Source of the DNA: Sulfuricurvum kujiense
GTDB taxonomy: Bacteria > Campylobacterota > Campylobacteria > Campylobacterales > Sulfurimonadaceae
DNA length: 32,909 nt
Direction: 5' to 3'
Assembly (NCBI GenBank): GCA_002742695.1
Contig: DLUI01000071.1
Span: forward strand, 21,534 to 54,442
In this document: piece after piece, positions 16,450 to 25,618 of the stretch
How positions within the stretch are numbered: the first letter of the stretch is position 1
Layout of the letters: every line of letters begins with the position of its first letter
Program-made: the position numbers and the translations under genes
The notes under the pieces: model-generated
What the model was told of the DNA's origin: nothing
Database searches by the model: none
Seen by the model: the letters and a program-made list of their open reading frames with translations, nothing else

Positions 16450-17997
16450 ATGATAGATCACATTTTAACACTTTTAATTTTCTTCCCTGCATTGGCTGCA
16501 ATGCTCGGGTTTGTCGTCACTAAAGATAGTATGAGAGCCTACGGTATTGCCGTAGCATTTATTGAGTTTGTCCTCTCTTTGTGGCTATGGTATGCATACG
16601 ATCCGATGATATCGGGAATGCAGTTTATGGAGTCAATGCCGCTGATTCCGGCGTTTGGTATTAACTACCTTCTCGGTGTTGATGGTATTTCACTCTTTAT
16701 TATTATCCTCTCAACGTTTTTCACGTTGATCGGTATTGCGTCGTTAACCGAAACTCGCCGACTAAAAGATCTAATCATTACGCTGTTATTCTTAGAGATG
16801 ACAATGGTGGGTGTTTTCGCGGCACTTGATGCCATCGTATTTTACGTTTTTTGGGAACTTTCACTTGTACCGATGCTTTATATTATTGGTGCTTGGGGCG
16901 GGCCTCTTCGTATTTACGCATCGATCAAATTTTTCCTCTACACCTTTACAGGTTCATTGGTAATGTTGGTCGGTATGCTCTTTATGGCGTACTTTTATTA
17001 CCAAGCAACAGGACAATGGAGCTTCTCGATTTTAGAGTGGTATCGTCTGATTTTGCCGGAGAACTTCCAATTGTGGTTGTTTGCAGCATTTTTCCTCGGC
17101 TTTGCGATCAAAGTTCCGATGTTCCCGTTCCATACATGGCTTCCGTATGCGCACGGTCAGGCTCCGACAATCGGTTCGGTAATCCTTGCGGCGATTTTGC
17201 TTAAAATGGGTACGTATGCATTTGTCCGTTTCTCATTACCGTTGTTTCCGGATGCGTCTGTCTTTTTCATGTTCCCGATCGCTATTATCGCTATCATCAT
17301 GATTATCTATACGGCAATGGTAGCCTATGCGCAAGAGGATATTAAACAAGTCGTAGCGTATAGCTCCGTATCCCACATGGGGGTTATTATCCTCGGAACG
17401 TTTGCTTTGAACGTTGAGGGTGTCAGCGGTTCGGTCTTCTTGATGTTAGCGCATGGGGTTGTATCTGGAGCTCTGTTCTTACTCGTCGGTGTTATCTACG
17501 ATCGTCGTCATACAAAAATGATGTCTGAGTTCGGCGGTCTTGCATCGGTAATGCCGCGTTATGCGACGATTTTCGGAATTATGATGATGGCATCGGTTGG
17601 CTTGCCTCTTACGATCAACTTCGTCGGAGAATTTTTGTGTCTTTTGGGCTTTTACAAACAGTCCCATATGTTGACCCTGACCGCTGGAGTCGCAATTATC
17701 GTCGGAGCCATTTATATGCTTTCCGCCTATAAAAAGATGTTTTTTGGCGCTGTTACCAATGAAAAGAACAAAAATCTTAAAGATTTGAATAGAACCGAGT
17801 ATTTAGGGCTTATTCCTCTCGTTATCGTTGCTATTTGGTTGGGAGTTTATCCGAAACCGGTATTGGAACCGATCAACAATAGTGTTGAGTCGGTCATTCA
17901 ATTGATGCACGATAAAGCGCAAAGCCCAGAGGCAAAAGCACGTATTCCTGATCTCTCAGGCAAAAATGAGATTATTCCAATGCAGGAGGCGCACTAA
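16450..17997 (+). CDS. nuoM: NADH-quinone oxidoreductase subunit M (antiporter-like, proton pump)
   Basis: A 515-residue antiporter-like subunit with about 14 helices. Key segments are [17 protein letters not shown] (buried Glu), [20 protein letters not shown] (key Lys; Tyr stands where LPDAH is common) and [18 protein letters not shown]. Two adjacent ATG codons occur at 16447 and 16450. I prefer 16450 because the GGAG at 16441-16444 is then five bases away instead of two. The stop overlaps the nuoN start by one base. Confidence 0.96.
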   Translation: MIDHILTLLIFFPALAAMLGFVVTKDSMRAYGIAVAFIEFVLSLWLWYAYDPMISGMQFMESMPLIPAFGINYLLGVDGISLFIIILSTFFTLIGIASLTETRRLKDLIITLLFLEMTMVGVFAALDAIVFYVFWELSLVPMLYIIGAWGGPLRIYASIKFFLYTFTGSLVMLVGMLFMAYFYYQATGQWSFSILEWYRLILPENFQLWLFAAFFLGFAIKVPMFPFHTWLPYAHGQAPTIGSVILAAILLKMGTYAFVRFSLPLFPDASVFFMFPIAIIAIIMIIYTAMVAYAQEDIKQVVAYSSVSHMGVIILGTFALNVEGVSGSVFLMLAHGVVSGALFLLVGVIYDRRHTKMMSEFGGLASVMPRYATIFGIMMMASVGLPLTINFVGEFLCLLGFYKQSHMLTLTAGVAIIVGAIYMLSAYKKMFFGAVTNEKNKNLKDLNRTEYLGLIPLVIVAIWLGVYPKPVLEPINNSVESVIQLMHDKAQSPEAKARIPDLSGKNEIIPMQEAH

Positions 17998-19502
17998 TGT
18001 TGGAGCCGATTAATGTTTCACTTGCGTCGCTCAATTTAGCGACCCTAGCTCCGATGCTGATTGCCATCGTCGGTGCGTTGGCAATTTTGGTGATCGATAT
18101 GGTGAAAGGGGGATTGCATAAATCGTTATACGTCATGATCAGTCTCCTTTTCTTGCTCCTTGATTTGGGTGCATTGGTTGATTTTGCCGGTGTTTTCTTG
18201 AAAAATGGGACGGTTCTAGGATTCTTTGATGTTATGTTGATGGATGGAATTGCTATCCTTTCACAGATTATCATTGTTGTGGGTTCAATGCTCTTTATTC
18301 CGTTGGCATTGACATCAAAACGGTTCCATGAGTACAACTATCCGGAGTATTTCGCCCTTTTCTTGTTTATGATTGCAGGCTTCCAGTTTATGGTTGCTAC
18401 CGATAACCTTATTTTGATTTTTGTCGGTCTTGAGACGGCCTCTTTGGCTCTTTATACGTTGATTGCATTGCACAACCGCTCAAAATCGTTTGAAGCGGCA
18501 GTGAAGTATTTCACAATGGGAGCTTTAGCGGCAGGTTTCTATGCTTTCGGATCGATGATTTTGTATGCGATCAGCGGTTCGGTTGAGATCAACCAAATTG
18601 CTACGGTATTGGCAGAAGATCACTACAGCAATATCGGCTATGTCCTTGTTTCTATGGCGTTTATGATTGCGGCATTCGGATTTAAACTCTCAATGGTTCC
18701 GTTTCACACATGGACGCCGGACGTGTATGAAGGTTCATCTGCGGCATTAGCGGGATATATGTCTATCGTACCAAAAATCGCGGCATTTGTTGTCGCGATG
18801 CGTTTGTTCGAATTTTTGGTTCACAGCGGAGTGGTATGGCTTCAAGTCATTCTTTATATCGGTGTTGTTGTAACCATGACGGCATCCAATATTTGGGCTT
18901 TGGTACAAACCGATGTCAAGCGTATGTTGGCCTACAGTTCAATCAGCCATGCCGGTTTTGTAATGGCGGCAATTTTGATCGGTACGACACAAGCCAATAC
19001 GGGACTCTTTTTGTATTGGGCATTGTTCAGTTTCACTAATCTCGGTGCCTTTACTATGCTATGGGTCAATCGCCAAAAAAATCTGTTGCCGGGTCAAAGT
19101 TCAGACCATCCGTATGAAAAATTCTCAGGGATGATTAAAACAATGCCGATGGGTGCCGTGATGATGGCGTTGTTTATGCTATCACTTGCCGGAATTCCGC
19201 CGTTTGGCCTGTTTTGGGGTAAAATGTATATGATCGGTTCTGCCGTCAGTGCAGGTTACACGGTTTTAGCCCTCATTATGGCGCTTAACTCCGCGATTGC
19301 AGGGTACTACTACCTTAAACTGATCGTTTTCATGTTTATGAAAGAGCCGATGGTCGGATACGAGAAATTCTATTTCATGAATGCATCGCTCTCTCTTAAA
19401 ACCATTATCGGTATCGCAGCAGTCGGAACTATTTTCGCCGTATTTGCCGTGAATCCTCTCTTGGAAGTTATTACGCTATTCGTGTATAATAGCGGTTATT
19501 AA
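17997..19502 (+). CDS. nuoN: NADH-quinone oxidoreductase subunit N (antiporter-like, proton pump)
   Basis: A 501-residue antiporter-like subunit, the third pump module and the last nuo gene. Typical segments are [19 protein letters not shown] (buried Glu), [20 protein letters not shown] (key Lys) and [17 protein letters not shown]. It starts on the last base of nuoM. Only 23 bases separate its stop from the pflA start, with no terminator between, so pflA is probably on the same transcript. Confidence 0.96.
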   Translation: MLEPINVSLASLNLATLAPMLIAIVGALAILVIDMVKGGLHKSLYVMISLLFLLLDLGALVDFAGVFLKNGTVLGFFDVMLMDGIAILSQIIIVVGSMLFIPLALTSKRFHEYNYPEYFALFLFMIAGFQFMVATDNLILIFVGLETASLALYTLIALHNRSKSFEAAVKYFTMGALAAGFYAFGSMILYAISGSVEINQIATVLAEDHYSNIGYVLVSMAFMIAAFGFKLSMVPFHTWTPDVYEGSSAALAGYMSIVPKIAAFVVAMRLFEFLVHSGVVWLQVILYIGVVVTMTASNIWALVQTDVKRMLAYSSISHAGFVMAAILIGTTQANTGLFLYWALFSFTNLGAFTMLWVNRQKNLLPGQSSDHPYEKFSGMIKTMPMGAVMMALFMLSLAGIPPFGLFWGKMYMIGSAVSAGYTVLALIMALNSAIAGYYYLKLIVFMFMKEPMVGYEKFYFMNASLSLKTIIGIAAVGTIFAVFAVNPLLEVITLFVYNSGY

Positions 19503-19525
19503 AAGGAAAGCATAAGGGGGAAAGA

Positions 19526-21883
19526 TTGAGATACTGGATTGCACTATCTCTTTGTCTTCCCCTCTTCGGCTTGGAGCTATCTCTTCAAAGCGGTAAAGAA
19601 GAGGGTGAAAAGTATAGTATTCTCCACCTTCGTCACACTACAGCGTTTTCGTGTCAGGCAACCAACAATGAATTTGGAGAGACTCGGCGTGTAGATTGTC
19701 GTTTCCCAACTGCTCCGAAACAAACATTCTCCCCGATTGACAATGGATTATTGAGTGTTAAGGGATCTTCAACAGCTCAAGGGTACACGATAACGATCCT
19801 ACCAAAATCAAAAATGACCTTATTTCCTGAAGTTTTTGACCTCTCTAAAGAGTCACAGACCTATCAAAGCGATGTGAAAAAGGCAAAACATTGGAATGTG
19901 GTCGGGTACACTAAAACCCTTCCGTTGATTACTTTATCTTCACCTACTGCTTCGTCTATCAATTTTCCGGTCAAAGTGTCTAAAAATATCCCCCCTTATG
20001 TCGGCGGGCTTGATCTAAAAGGGAATCCGATCAAAATTCGACGGGTACAAGATGTCACCGATTATATGGAGATGAAAAAAGCATACGCTGCAGAAGATTA
20101 CAACAAAGTGCTCGACCGTGCCAAAAATACCCTTCAAGAGTATCCCAATACAGTCTTTAAAAATGAGCTGATGCTCTATCAAATACGCTCTTACCATCAG
20201 CTAGGAGAGTATGAAAAACTTCTTGAATTATCAAAAAGGTTTTTGCGTGAATACTCCGGTGATACGAGTGTCGCAGAAGTATTGGCGTATACGGCTAATG
20301 CCTACAGCAAGATCGGTCAAATACTTGATGCCGATTACTTTTTTGAGCGACTTTTTGATGAGCAAATTGAGAGTCCGTTTGCTTCATTAGGGATGATCTA
20401 TAAAGCAGAACAGTCAGAATCTTCGGGTGATCTTAAAAAAGCGATGCAGTATTATCAAAAAGCGCTGGGATCGACATCGGATATGGCGGTTGCGTCCAAA
20501 GCGGCATTTAAATTGGCTCAACTTGAACTGGTTGAGGGAAATACCAAAAAATCGGCAGAGTATGTTGATAAAATAGCGACCGTCAATCCTAACTATTTTA
20601 GTGAAGTCTACGATAAAGCGATGGATATGGCGGAAGCGTTTATGAATCGGAAAGATCCTAAAACCGCCGCACGTATCACGGAAGCTTTGTTGAACAATAC
20701 CGATAAAAAATTGGATAAACACCAATTATTATTGAAAAACCTTGGACTTCAACTCGCAAAATCAGGTAAACGTAATGAAGCACTGAAGCGTTTTAACGAG
20801 TATCTTGATTCGTACAAATACGGAGAATTCGCCGAAGAGGTACGACGGGCTAAAGACGGATTGTTTTTTGAAGAGGGCGATAAAAATGCGACCAAAGGGA
20901 TTAAAAAATACGACGATTTGATTGAACGCTACGGGAATGACAGCGTCGGACGAAAAGCGTTGTACAAAAAAGCGCAGCTTTTGTTAAAAGAGAAAAAATA
21001 CAAAGAGATATTAAATATCGAGAGTGATCTCTATCGCTTGGATTCTGCCGAGTACCCTGAGACAAATGCCATTATTTCAAAAAGTGCGATCGGGTTAGAA
21101 AAAGAGTATCTCAAAGAGGGAAAATGTGCAGAGGCTATGAAGCTTCAGAAGATGTACAAAATCAAACTCCTTAGCGAATGGGATGAATCACTCTTTCATT
21201 GTGCTATCAAAACAACACAATACGCAAACGCCAAAAAAATAGCCCAGAAGCATCTTAAATCTAACTCCATCAAAGAGCGTCAAGTTTGGCTTTCACGTAT
21301 GGTTAAAACACAATTCGGATTGGGAGAATACAAAGAGGCGATCAAGGGGGGGAATGAACTGATTACCCTCTTAGGTGTCGAAAAAAATCCTCCTCTGAAT
21401 GATATCTACCGCACACTGTTTGATGCTGCACAACGCATGGGAGACGGTGAGGGGATGATTCGTCATATCAAGTCGATTGAAGCTTCATTTCCAAATGATT
21501 TTAAAGATATTGAACGCTACACCCAAATGGTGAGCTTGGGACTTAAACGTAAGGATGAAGCACTCACACAGACCTACGCCCGTAAAGTGATGGCGTTGCA
21601 AGAGCGGACTAAAACCTATACCCAAAGCCCTTATATTGAGTTCACGTTGGCGCAATCGTATCAAAACTTAGGAAAAGACGGTGATGCGTTAAAAGTGCTA
21701 AGGACATTAAATGCTCGCAAAATGATCAATGAAAAACGTTCTCGTCAGCAGTATTTGATTGGAGCAATTGAGCAAAAATTGGGAAATAAACGCCAAGCCA
21801 GAGAGGCATTTAATGCCAGCATAAAAGCCGATAAGAACTCTGCGTGGGGCAAATTAGCTAAAGATGCACTCGCGTTATTTTAA
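19526..21883 (+). CDS. pflA: Flagellar motor scaffold protein PflA, periplasmic helical-repeat protein
   Basis: A 785-residue protein with a signal peptide (MRYWIALSLCLPLFG, cleavage near residue 15-16). Residues 20-165 look beta-rich. From about 190 onward it is helical, with repeated TPR/Sel1-like units such as KNTLQEYPNTVFKNELMLYQ, KKAMQYYQKALGSTSD and KRNEALKRFNEYLDSYKYGE. Start is TTG at 19526 behind AAGGGGG. In Campylobacter jejuni the gene after nuoN is pflA, of nearly the same length and architecture. There PflA is needed for flagellar rotation and forms part of the periplasmic scaffold that places extra stators around the motor. Position, length and domain order support orthology. 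The stop overlaps the convergent miaA gene by nine bases. Confidence 0.85.
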   Translation: MRYWIALSLCLPLFGLELSLQSGKEEGEKYSILHLRHTTAFSCQATNNEFGETRRVDCRFPTAPKQTFSPIDNGLLSVKGSSTAQGYTITILPKSKMTLFPEVFDLSKESQTYQSDVKKAKHWNVVGYTKTLPLITLSSPTASSINFPVKVSKNIPPYVGGLDLKGNPIKIRRVQDVTDYMEMKKAYAAEDYNKVLDRAKNTLQEYPNTVFKNELMLYQIRSYHQLGEYEKLLELSKRFLREYSGDTSVAEVLAYTANAYSKIGQILDADYFFERLFDEQIESPFASLGMIYKAEQSESSGDLKKAMQYYQKALGSTSDMAVASKAAFKLAQLELVEGNTKKSAEYVDKIATVNPNYFSEVYDKAMDMAEAFMNRKDPKTAARITEALLNNTDKKLDKHQLLLKNLGLQLAKSGKRNEALKRFNEYLDSYKYGEFAEEVRRAKDGLFFEEGDKNATKGIKKYDDLIERYGNDSVGRKALYKKAQLLLKEKKYKEILNIESDLYRLDSAEYPETNAIISKSAIGLEKEYLKEGKCAEAMKLQKMYKIKLLSEWDESLFHCAIKTTQYANAKKIAQKHLKSNSIKERQVWLSRMVKTQFGLGEYKEAIKGGNELITLLGVEKNPPLNDIYRTLFDAAQRMGDGEGMIRHIKSIEASFPNDFKDIERYTQMVSLGLKRKDEALTQTYARKVMALQERTKTYTQSPYIEFTLAQSYQNLGKDGDALKVLRTLNARKMINEKRSRQQYLIGAIEQKLGNKRQAREAFNASIKADKNSAWGKLAKDALALF

Positions 21884-22768
21884 AATTTTCTCGGCAATAG
21901 GTTTTAGTTCATCTGCCGAGCCGCTGCTGTGCAATTCAAACTGATGGGCATTAAATGTTTGCTGCCGTTTGGCCAACTGAGCGGTATGGGTCGCAATATG
22001 ATCAATCAGTTCCGACTTTGTCAATTTTCCGTCCAAATACTCTAACGTCTCGATAATTCCGATCGCTTTCATACTGTTGGGACTTCTTCCATAAAGTCGT
22101 TCCAGCTCTGCTACTTCATCGATTAACCCTGAATCTGCCATTTTTTGGGTTCGCATCGAAATACGTTGGCGTAAAATATCGCGATCAACATGTAAATTGA
22201 GTATCGGACACTCTGTTATGATGGGTTTGGGGGGATTACTTCGAAACCATTCAGAGGGGGATAAACCTGATTCGAGATAGATGAGGAGCATTTTTTCGAT
22301 TCGATACGCATCTGTCGGAGCGATTTTAGCCATTGTGAGCGGATCAATATCATTTAAAAGACGATGGCATTGACCCAGATCAAGGAGCATATCTTTTGCT
22401 TGACATAGGGTGGATGGAGAATAATCGGGGATTTTGGAGAGTCCTTCAATCATACTTTTGAGGTAAAAACTGCTCCCGCCGACAATAATAATATTTTTTT
22501 CTTCCGCTGACGCTTTTTCATGAAGGCGACGGTATTCATTGATAAAGGTTATAACACTGGCATTCTCATCCGGACGGAGCCGATCGATTCCAAAATGCTC
22601 AACTGACTCGAGTTCAGCTTTAGAAGGTTTCGCAGAAGCTATGTCGATCTCTTGGTAGATACTGAGTGAATCAATTGATAATACAAGGGCATTATTCTCT
22701 AGTGCAAGGGTTAAAGCGAGATCGCTTTTTCCTGAAGCAGTGGAACCGATGAGTGCAATTTGTTTCAT
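21875..22768 (-). CDS. miaA: tRNA dimethylallyltransferase
   Basis: A 297-residue enzyme that adds the dimethylallyl group to A37 of tRNAs reading UNN codons. Visible motifs are the P-loop GSTASGKS (residues 8-15), SIDSLSIYQEIDIASAKPS, VGGSSFYLKSMIEG, and MKAIGIIETLEYLDG near the C-terminus. Length is typical. It is convergent with pflA and overlaps it by nine bases. The start ATG lies only seven bases after a perfect TATAAT and has no ribosome site, so the transcript is probably leaderless. Confidence 0.95.
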   Translation of the reverse strand: MKQIALIGSTASGKSDLALTLALENNALVLSIDSLSIYQEIDIASAKPSKAELESVEHFGIDRLRPDENASVITFINEYRRLHEKASAEEKNIIIVGGSSFYLKSMIEGLSKIPDYSPSTLCQAKDMLLDLGQCHRLLNDIDPLTMAKIAPTDAYRIEKMLLIYLESGLSPSEWFRSNPPKPIITECPILNLHVDRDILRQRISMRTQKMADSGLIDEVAELERLYGRSPNSMKAIGIIETLEYLDGKLTKSELIDHIATHTAQLAKRQQTFNAHQFELHSSGSADELKPIAEKILK

Positions 22769-22775
22769 TAGCGTT

Positions 22776-22781
22776 ATTATA
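22776..22781 (-). promoter_or_regulatory. miaA -10 element (predicted leaderless start)
   Basis: A perfect TATAAT on the minus strand ends seven bases before the miaA ATG. Normal spacing would put the transcript start at or within a base of the A of ATG. No good -35 hexamer is seen; this phylum often lacks one. The region up to 22841 must also hold the divergent promoter for the prenyltransferase gene, with TAAAAT (22808-22813) and TATGAT (22822-22827) as candidates. Confidence 0.6.
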
Positions 22782-22841
22782 CCCGCACCCTTAAAGAGTT
22801 TTTACGATAAAATAAAGAGATTATGATTTAAAAGGGCATGT

Positions 22842-23702
22842 GTGAAACGATTGGCGAGAAGATTACAAAATTTCAATGAGCTGGTGATGTTTCAGCACAG
22901 CGTTTTTTCCCTCCCTTTTATTTTTATCGCGATGATTGTTGCATCTAATGGATGGTTCGGATTTAAACTCCTTATTTTAGGAGCGTTAGCGGCGATCAGC
23001 GCCCGCAATGCTGCCATGGGATTTAACCGTTACGTCGATCGCGCTTTCGATATCCATAACCCCCGCACGGCAGGAAGACCGAGTGTTGATGGACGTTTGG
23101 ATGGTTCTTCTATCGCCATTTTTACCGCTGTCAATGCGTTGGTATTTATGGCAGTTGCCTATTTTATCAACGATCTGGCATTTTATCTGAGTCTCCCCGT
23201 CCTTGTGGTACTGCTTAGTTATTCGTATTTCAAGCGGTTTAGTTCGATGGCCCATATTGTTTTGGGGATATCGTTGGGTCTTGCACCGATGGCAGGGGCA
23301 ATAGCGGTATTGGGGGCTGTGCCGTTATGGTCACTGCTGCTCAGTATCGGAGTTGTGTTTTGGGTAGCGGGATTTGATCTGCTCTATTCGCTTCAGGATA
23401 TGGAGTTTGATAAAACAAACGGGTTACACTCTATCCCCTCTCGATTTGGTGCTAGAGCGACGCTCAAAATTTCGCTGCTGTTTCATATGTTAACTATTTT
23501 ATTTTGGGGATGGTTTGTAAACGAGGCGGGGTTGGGGATCTTCGCGAGTGCTGCCGTTGTGTTTTCAGCCCTGATGCTAACCTATGAGCACTATTTGGTA
23601 CGGCGTGATTTTACTAAAATTGACCGTGCATTTTTTACCGTAAACGGTTATCTTGGTTTTGTTTTTATAGGATTGATTATTTTAGATAAGGTGAGTCTAT
23701 GA
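22842..23702 (+). CDS. mqnP: UbiA-family prenyltransferase, probably menaquinone (futalosine route) MqnP
   Basis: A 286-residue integral membrane protein with eight or nine helices. It has both aspartate-rich motifs of UbiA prenyltransferases: NRYVDRAFDIHNPRTAGRP near residue 62 and DLLYSLQDMEFDKTNGLHSI near residue 180, which bind magnesium and the prenyl diphosphate. Campylobacterota make menaquinone by the futalosine pathway, and their UbiA homologue is thought to prenylate the 1,4-naphthoquinone precursor. That pathway knowledge, not the sequence, is why I favour mqnP over ubiA. It begins with GTG behind AAAAGGG. The stop overlaps the next gene by four bases (ATGA). The same fold is used for 4-hydroxybenzoate prenylation, so the substrate is not proven. 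Confidence 0.85.
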   Translation: MKRLARRLQNFNELVMFQHSVFSLPFIFIAMIVASNGWFGFKLLILGALAAISARNAAMGFNRYVDRAFDIHNPRTAGRPSVDGRLDGSSIAIFTAVNALVFMAVAYFINDLAFYLSLPVLVVLLSYSYFKRFSSMAHIVLGISLGLAPMAGAIAVLGAVPLWSLLLSIGVVFWVAGFDLLYSLQDMEFDKTNGLHSIPSRFGARATLKISLLFHMLTILFWGWFVNEAGLGIFASAAVVFSALMLTYEHYLVRRDFTKIDRAFFTVNGYLGFVFIGLIILDKVSL

Positions 23703-24220
23703 GTGATGTACGTTTGATTGAAGCTCCGTTGGAAATTGGATTTGATGTTGAAGACTTAAATCCGACCGACTTTGAAAAAGAATATGTTCAGTTGGGTGAA
23801 GCGGAGAATGATGCCATTGCCCAATGGCTCCGAAATGCTAAAGGTAAAGGGGAGGTGGGAGATAGCGATGGAATCGTCGTCCAACTGCTGGTGGAACTTT
23901 ATCGTAAAATAGATCGTTTAGAGCAGGTATTGCTTAACACTACACCAACGAAAATTCCGCTGTCATGCAATGCCAAGATCGGGCGTATCGGGTATGAGTA
24001 TTTTGAGCTTCTTGAACCGTTATTGACAAACGGTACCTATTATTACGGACGAATTGAAATGCCGATTCACCCTACAAGAGAGGTGGGGTTTTATTTTGAG
24101 GCGCAGAGTCCTACATTGGCTAAAATAGTTCGAATGCATAAGAAAGATATCAATGAATGGGGTATCTATATGATGGCACGGGAGAGGGCAATTATTCGTC
24201 ACCTGAAGGGGTATGAATGA
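23699..24220 (+). CDS. Conserved-looking protein of unknown function, possible PilZ-like fold
   Basis: A 173-residue soluble, acidic protein with no signal peptide or membrane segment. Residues 1-60 are polar. Around residues 55-78 is an amphipathic helix (VVQLLVELYRKIDRLEQVLL) followed by a beta-rich half: IPLSCNAKIGRIGYEYFELL, then TYYYGRIEMPIHPTREVGFY. A 'helix LNRKID-type, then beta barrel' order recalls atypical PilZ domains, but the canonical RxxxR and DxSxxG c-di-GMP motifs are not visible. I do not recognise the family. It is coupled to the prenyltransferase before it and to the membrane-anchored protein after it by ATGA overlaps, so all three are made together. Confidence 0.75.
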   Translation: MSDVRLIEAPLEIGFDVEDLNPTDFEKEYVQLGEAENDAIAQWLRNAKGKGEVGDSDGIVVQLLVELYRKIDRLEQVLLNTTPTKIPLSCNAKIGRIGYEYFELLEPLLTNGTYYYGRIEMPIHPTREVGFYFEAQSPTLAKIVRMHKKDINEWGIYMMARERAIIRHLKGYE

Positions 24221-24732
24221 ATTACACCATTGAGATAGCGCTCATTGCTCTGGCGGTTATGGTAGTCGGGCTAATCTACTATGTTATTACGAAAGAGGGG
24301 GAAGTCTCCTCTCAGATCCGATCTATTGCCAAAGCAGTCGATGATCTGCACCGTGAACTTTTTGTCATGGACAAACGGCTGAAGCAAGAGTTAGAGATTA
24401 TTACGTCACTTCAAGAGAGTGTTCCTCGGGAACAAACATCACTCCACGCCGAACTCGGTCGTGAAGTGAATGAACTCTCGGTTCCGATTTTGGAGTCGTT
24501 AACCCATATTGAAGATAGCTTTAGCGGGTACAAGGAAAAAACCGAGAACCGTTTGCGCTACCTTGAAGAGCGTATCCGAAACCTTTCACTCCCCACTTCA
24601 ATCAGCGGATTGGATGATGAGAAAGTGATTAGCCGTTATAACCAAGGGATCGAAATTGATGCTATTGCCAAAGAACTTCGTTTATCGAAAGCAGAGGTAG
24701 AATTTGTTCTTAAAATCAACCAACTCAGATAG
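24217..24732 (+). CDS. Membrane-anchored coiled-coil protein with C-terminal helix-turn-helix-like segment (DUF6115/SwrB-like architecture)
   Basis: A 171-residue protein. Residues 4-24 form one transmembrane helix (IEIALIALAVMVVGLIYYVI). Residues 30-125 are charged and heptad-like, consistent with a cytoplasmic coiled coil. The last 40 residues, with VISRYNQGIEIDAIAKELRL and SKAEVEFVLKINQ, resemble a small helix-turn-helix. This order (one helix, coiled coil, short HTH ending in EVEFVL) is like the DUF6115 family of Firmicutes that includes SwrB, a flagellar switch assembly factor of Bacillus subtilis. Homology is not established and the similarity is read by eye. Gene order gives no clear function. 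It ends 42 bases before the tRNA gene. Confidence 0.75.
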   Translation: MNYTIEIALIALAVMVVGLIYYVITKEGEVSSQIRSIAKAVDDLHRELFVMDKRLKQELEIITSLQESVPREQTSLHAELGREVNELSVPILESLTHIEDSFSGYKEKTENRLRYLEERIRNLSLPTSISGLDDEKVISRYNQGIEIDAIAKELRLSKAEVEFVLKINQLR

Positions 24733-24749
24733 TTATAAGCTTTATCAGC

Positions 24750-24755
24750 TATAAT
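24750..24755 (+). promoter_or_regulatory. tRNA-Arg -10 element
   Basis: A perfect TATAAT ends 19 bases before the first base of the mature tRNA, giving a predicted short 5' leader for RNase P to remove. No clear -35 hexamer is visible; that region lies in the end of the preceding gene. Confidence 0.6.
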
Positions 24756-24774
24756 TTCGTTCTCTTTAAAAGAT

Positions 24775-24851
24775 GCGTCCGTAGCTCAGCTGGATAGAGC
24801 ACCGGTTTGCGGTACCGGCGGTCAGGGATTCGAATTCCTTCGGGCGCACCA
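24775..24851 (+). tRNA. tRNA-Arg, anticodon GCG
   Basis: A 77-base gene that folds fully by hand. The acceptor stem GCGTCCG pairs with CGGGCGC with one G-T wobble. The D stem is GCTC/GAGC, the anticodon stem CCGGT/ACCGG with loop TTGCGGT, and the T stem AGGGA/TCCTT with loop TTCGAAT. The discriminator is A and CCA is encoded. Anticodon bases 24809-24811 are GCG, reading CGC and CGU. A20 in the D loop and C35 are arginine identity elements, which supports the call. Bacteria usually read these codons with an ACG anticodon edited to ICG, so G34 is notable. The CCA ends three bases before the stop of the convergent ydcF-like gene, with no terminator between. Confidence 0.95.
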
Positions 24852-24854
24852 TCT

Positions 24855-25601
24855 TCAAAGACTTCCTTTAACTTTCCCCCATAATAACCCTAAATATTCA
24901 TGAAATGCAGCTTCTGAGCGTCGTAATCCGTATGATGACGGAAATTGCCATAACAACTCCTCTTGTTTGACTTGAAAATCTGTCGGAGCTTCTGTAACAT
25001 TGATACCGTTTTGTCGAAACAGTAATGATGCACGTACCATATGGGATGCGGATGTTACTAGAATAAGAGGTTTTTTCCCTATGATTTTTTTGACGGCAAT
25101 CGCTTCATCCTGTGTATCTTTTGGTGATTCTAATATAATGATATCTTTAGGGTCTACTCCCAACGCAATAGCCATTTGAGCGTTTTTGCGAGCATTACTA
25201 ATAGGGTCTTCACCACCGTATCCGCTGAAAATAAGTTTCATGTTCGGATAACTTTTATAAAGAGTCACCCCCTCATTAACCCGTGCAAGAGAAACAAGTC
25301 CCAATTCTGAGGAGAGAGGGAGATTTGGATTTGTAGTATGGCCGTTTCCCAAAACATGGATATAGTGAGGATGAACAGAAGTAAAGTGTACTTTCGGATA
25401 AGTGTTTTCAAGCGGTTTTAATAGGAGAGATGAAAAAGGGGGATAGGATAACAGGGTTATCCAAACTAATGCAAAGAGGAATATTTTTTTGGCTCGGGAG
25501 TAATATCCTCGGTACCAAAAATAGATTCCGATCCCTAGTAGTATAAAAAAAAGAGGAAAAGGGACAAGAACGGAGGATAGAGCCTTTTTAATTACAAACA
25601 T
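24855..25601 (-). CDS. YdcF/ElyC family (DUF218) membrane protein
   Basis: A 248-residue protein with two N-terminal transmembrane helices (about residues 11-28 and 39-55) and a large domain of the DUF218 type. Family-like segments are YIHVLGNGH near residue 80, MKLIFSGYGG near residue 122, and LILVTSASHMVRASLLFRQN near residue 180. Escherichia coli ElyC of this family affects peptidoglycan and lipid-carrier metabolism; others are of unknown function. It is the third gene of a minus-strand group, 17 bases after rsfS. The ribosome site is weak. Family call is good; biochemical function is unknown. Confidence 0.85.
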   Translation of the reverse strand: MFVIKKALSSVLVPFPLFFILLGIGIYFWYRGYYSRAKKIFLFALVWITLLSYPPFSSLLLKPLENTYPKVHFTSVHPHYIHVLGNGHTTNPNLPLSSELGLVSLARVNEGVTLYKSYPNMKLIFSGYGGEDPISNARKNAQMAIALGVDPKDIIILESPKDTQDEAIAVKKIIGKKPLILVTSASHMVRASLLFRQNGINVTEAPTDFQVKQEELLWQFPSSYGLRRSEAAFHEYLGLLWGKVKGSL

Positions 25602-25618
25602 ACACTCTGCTGTACAGA

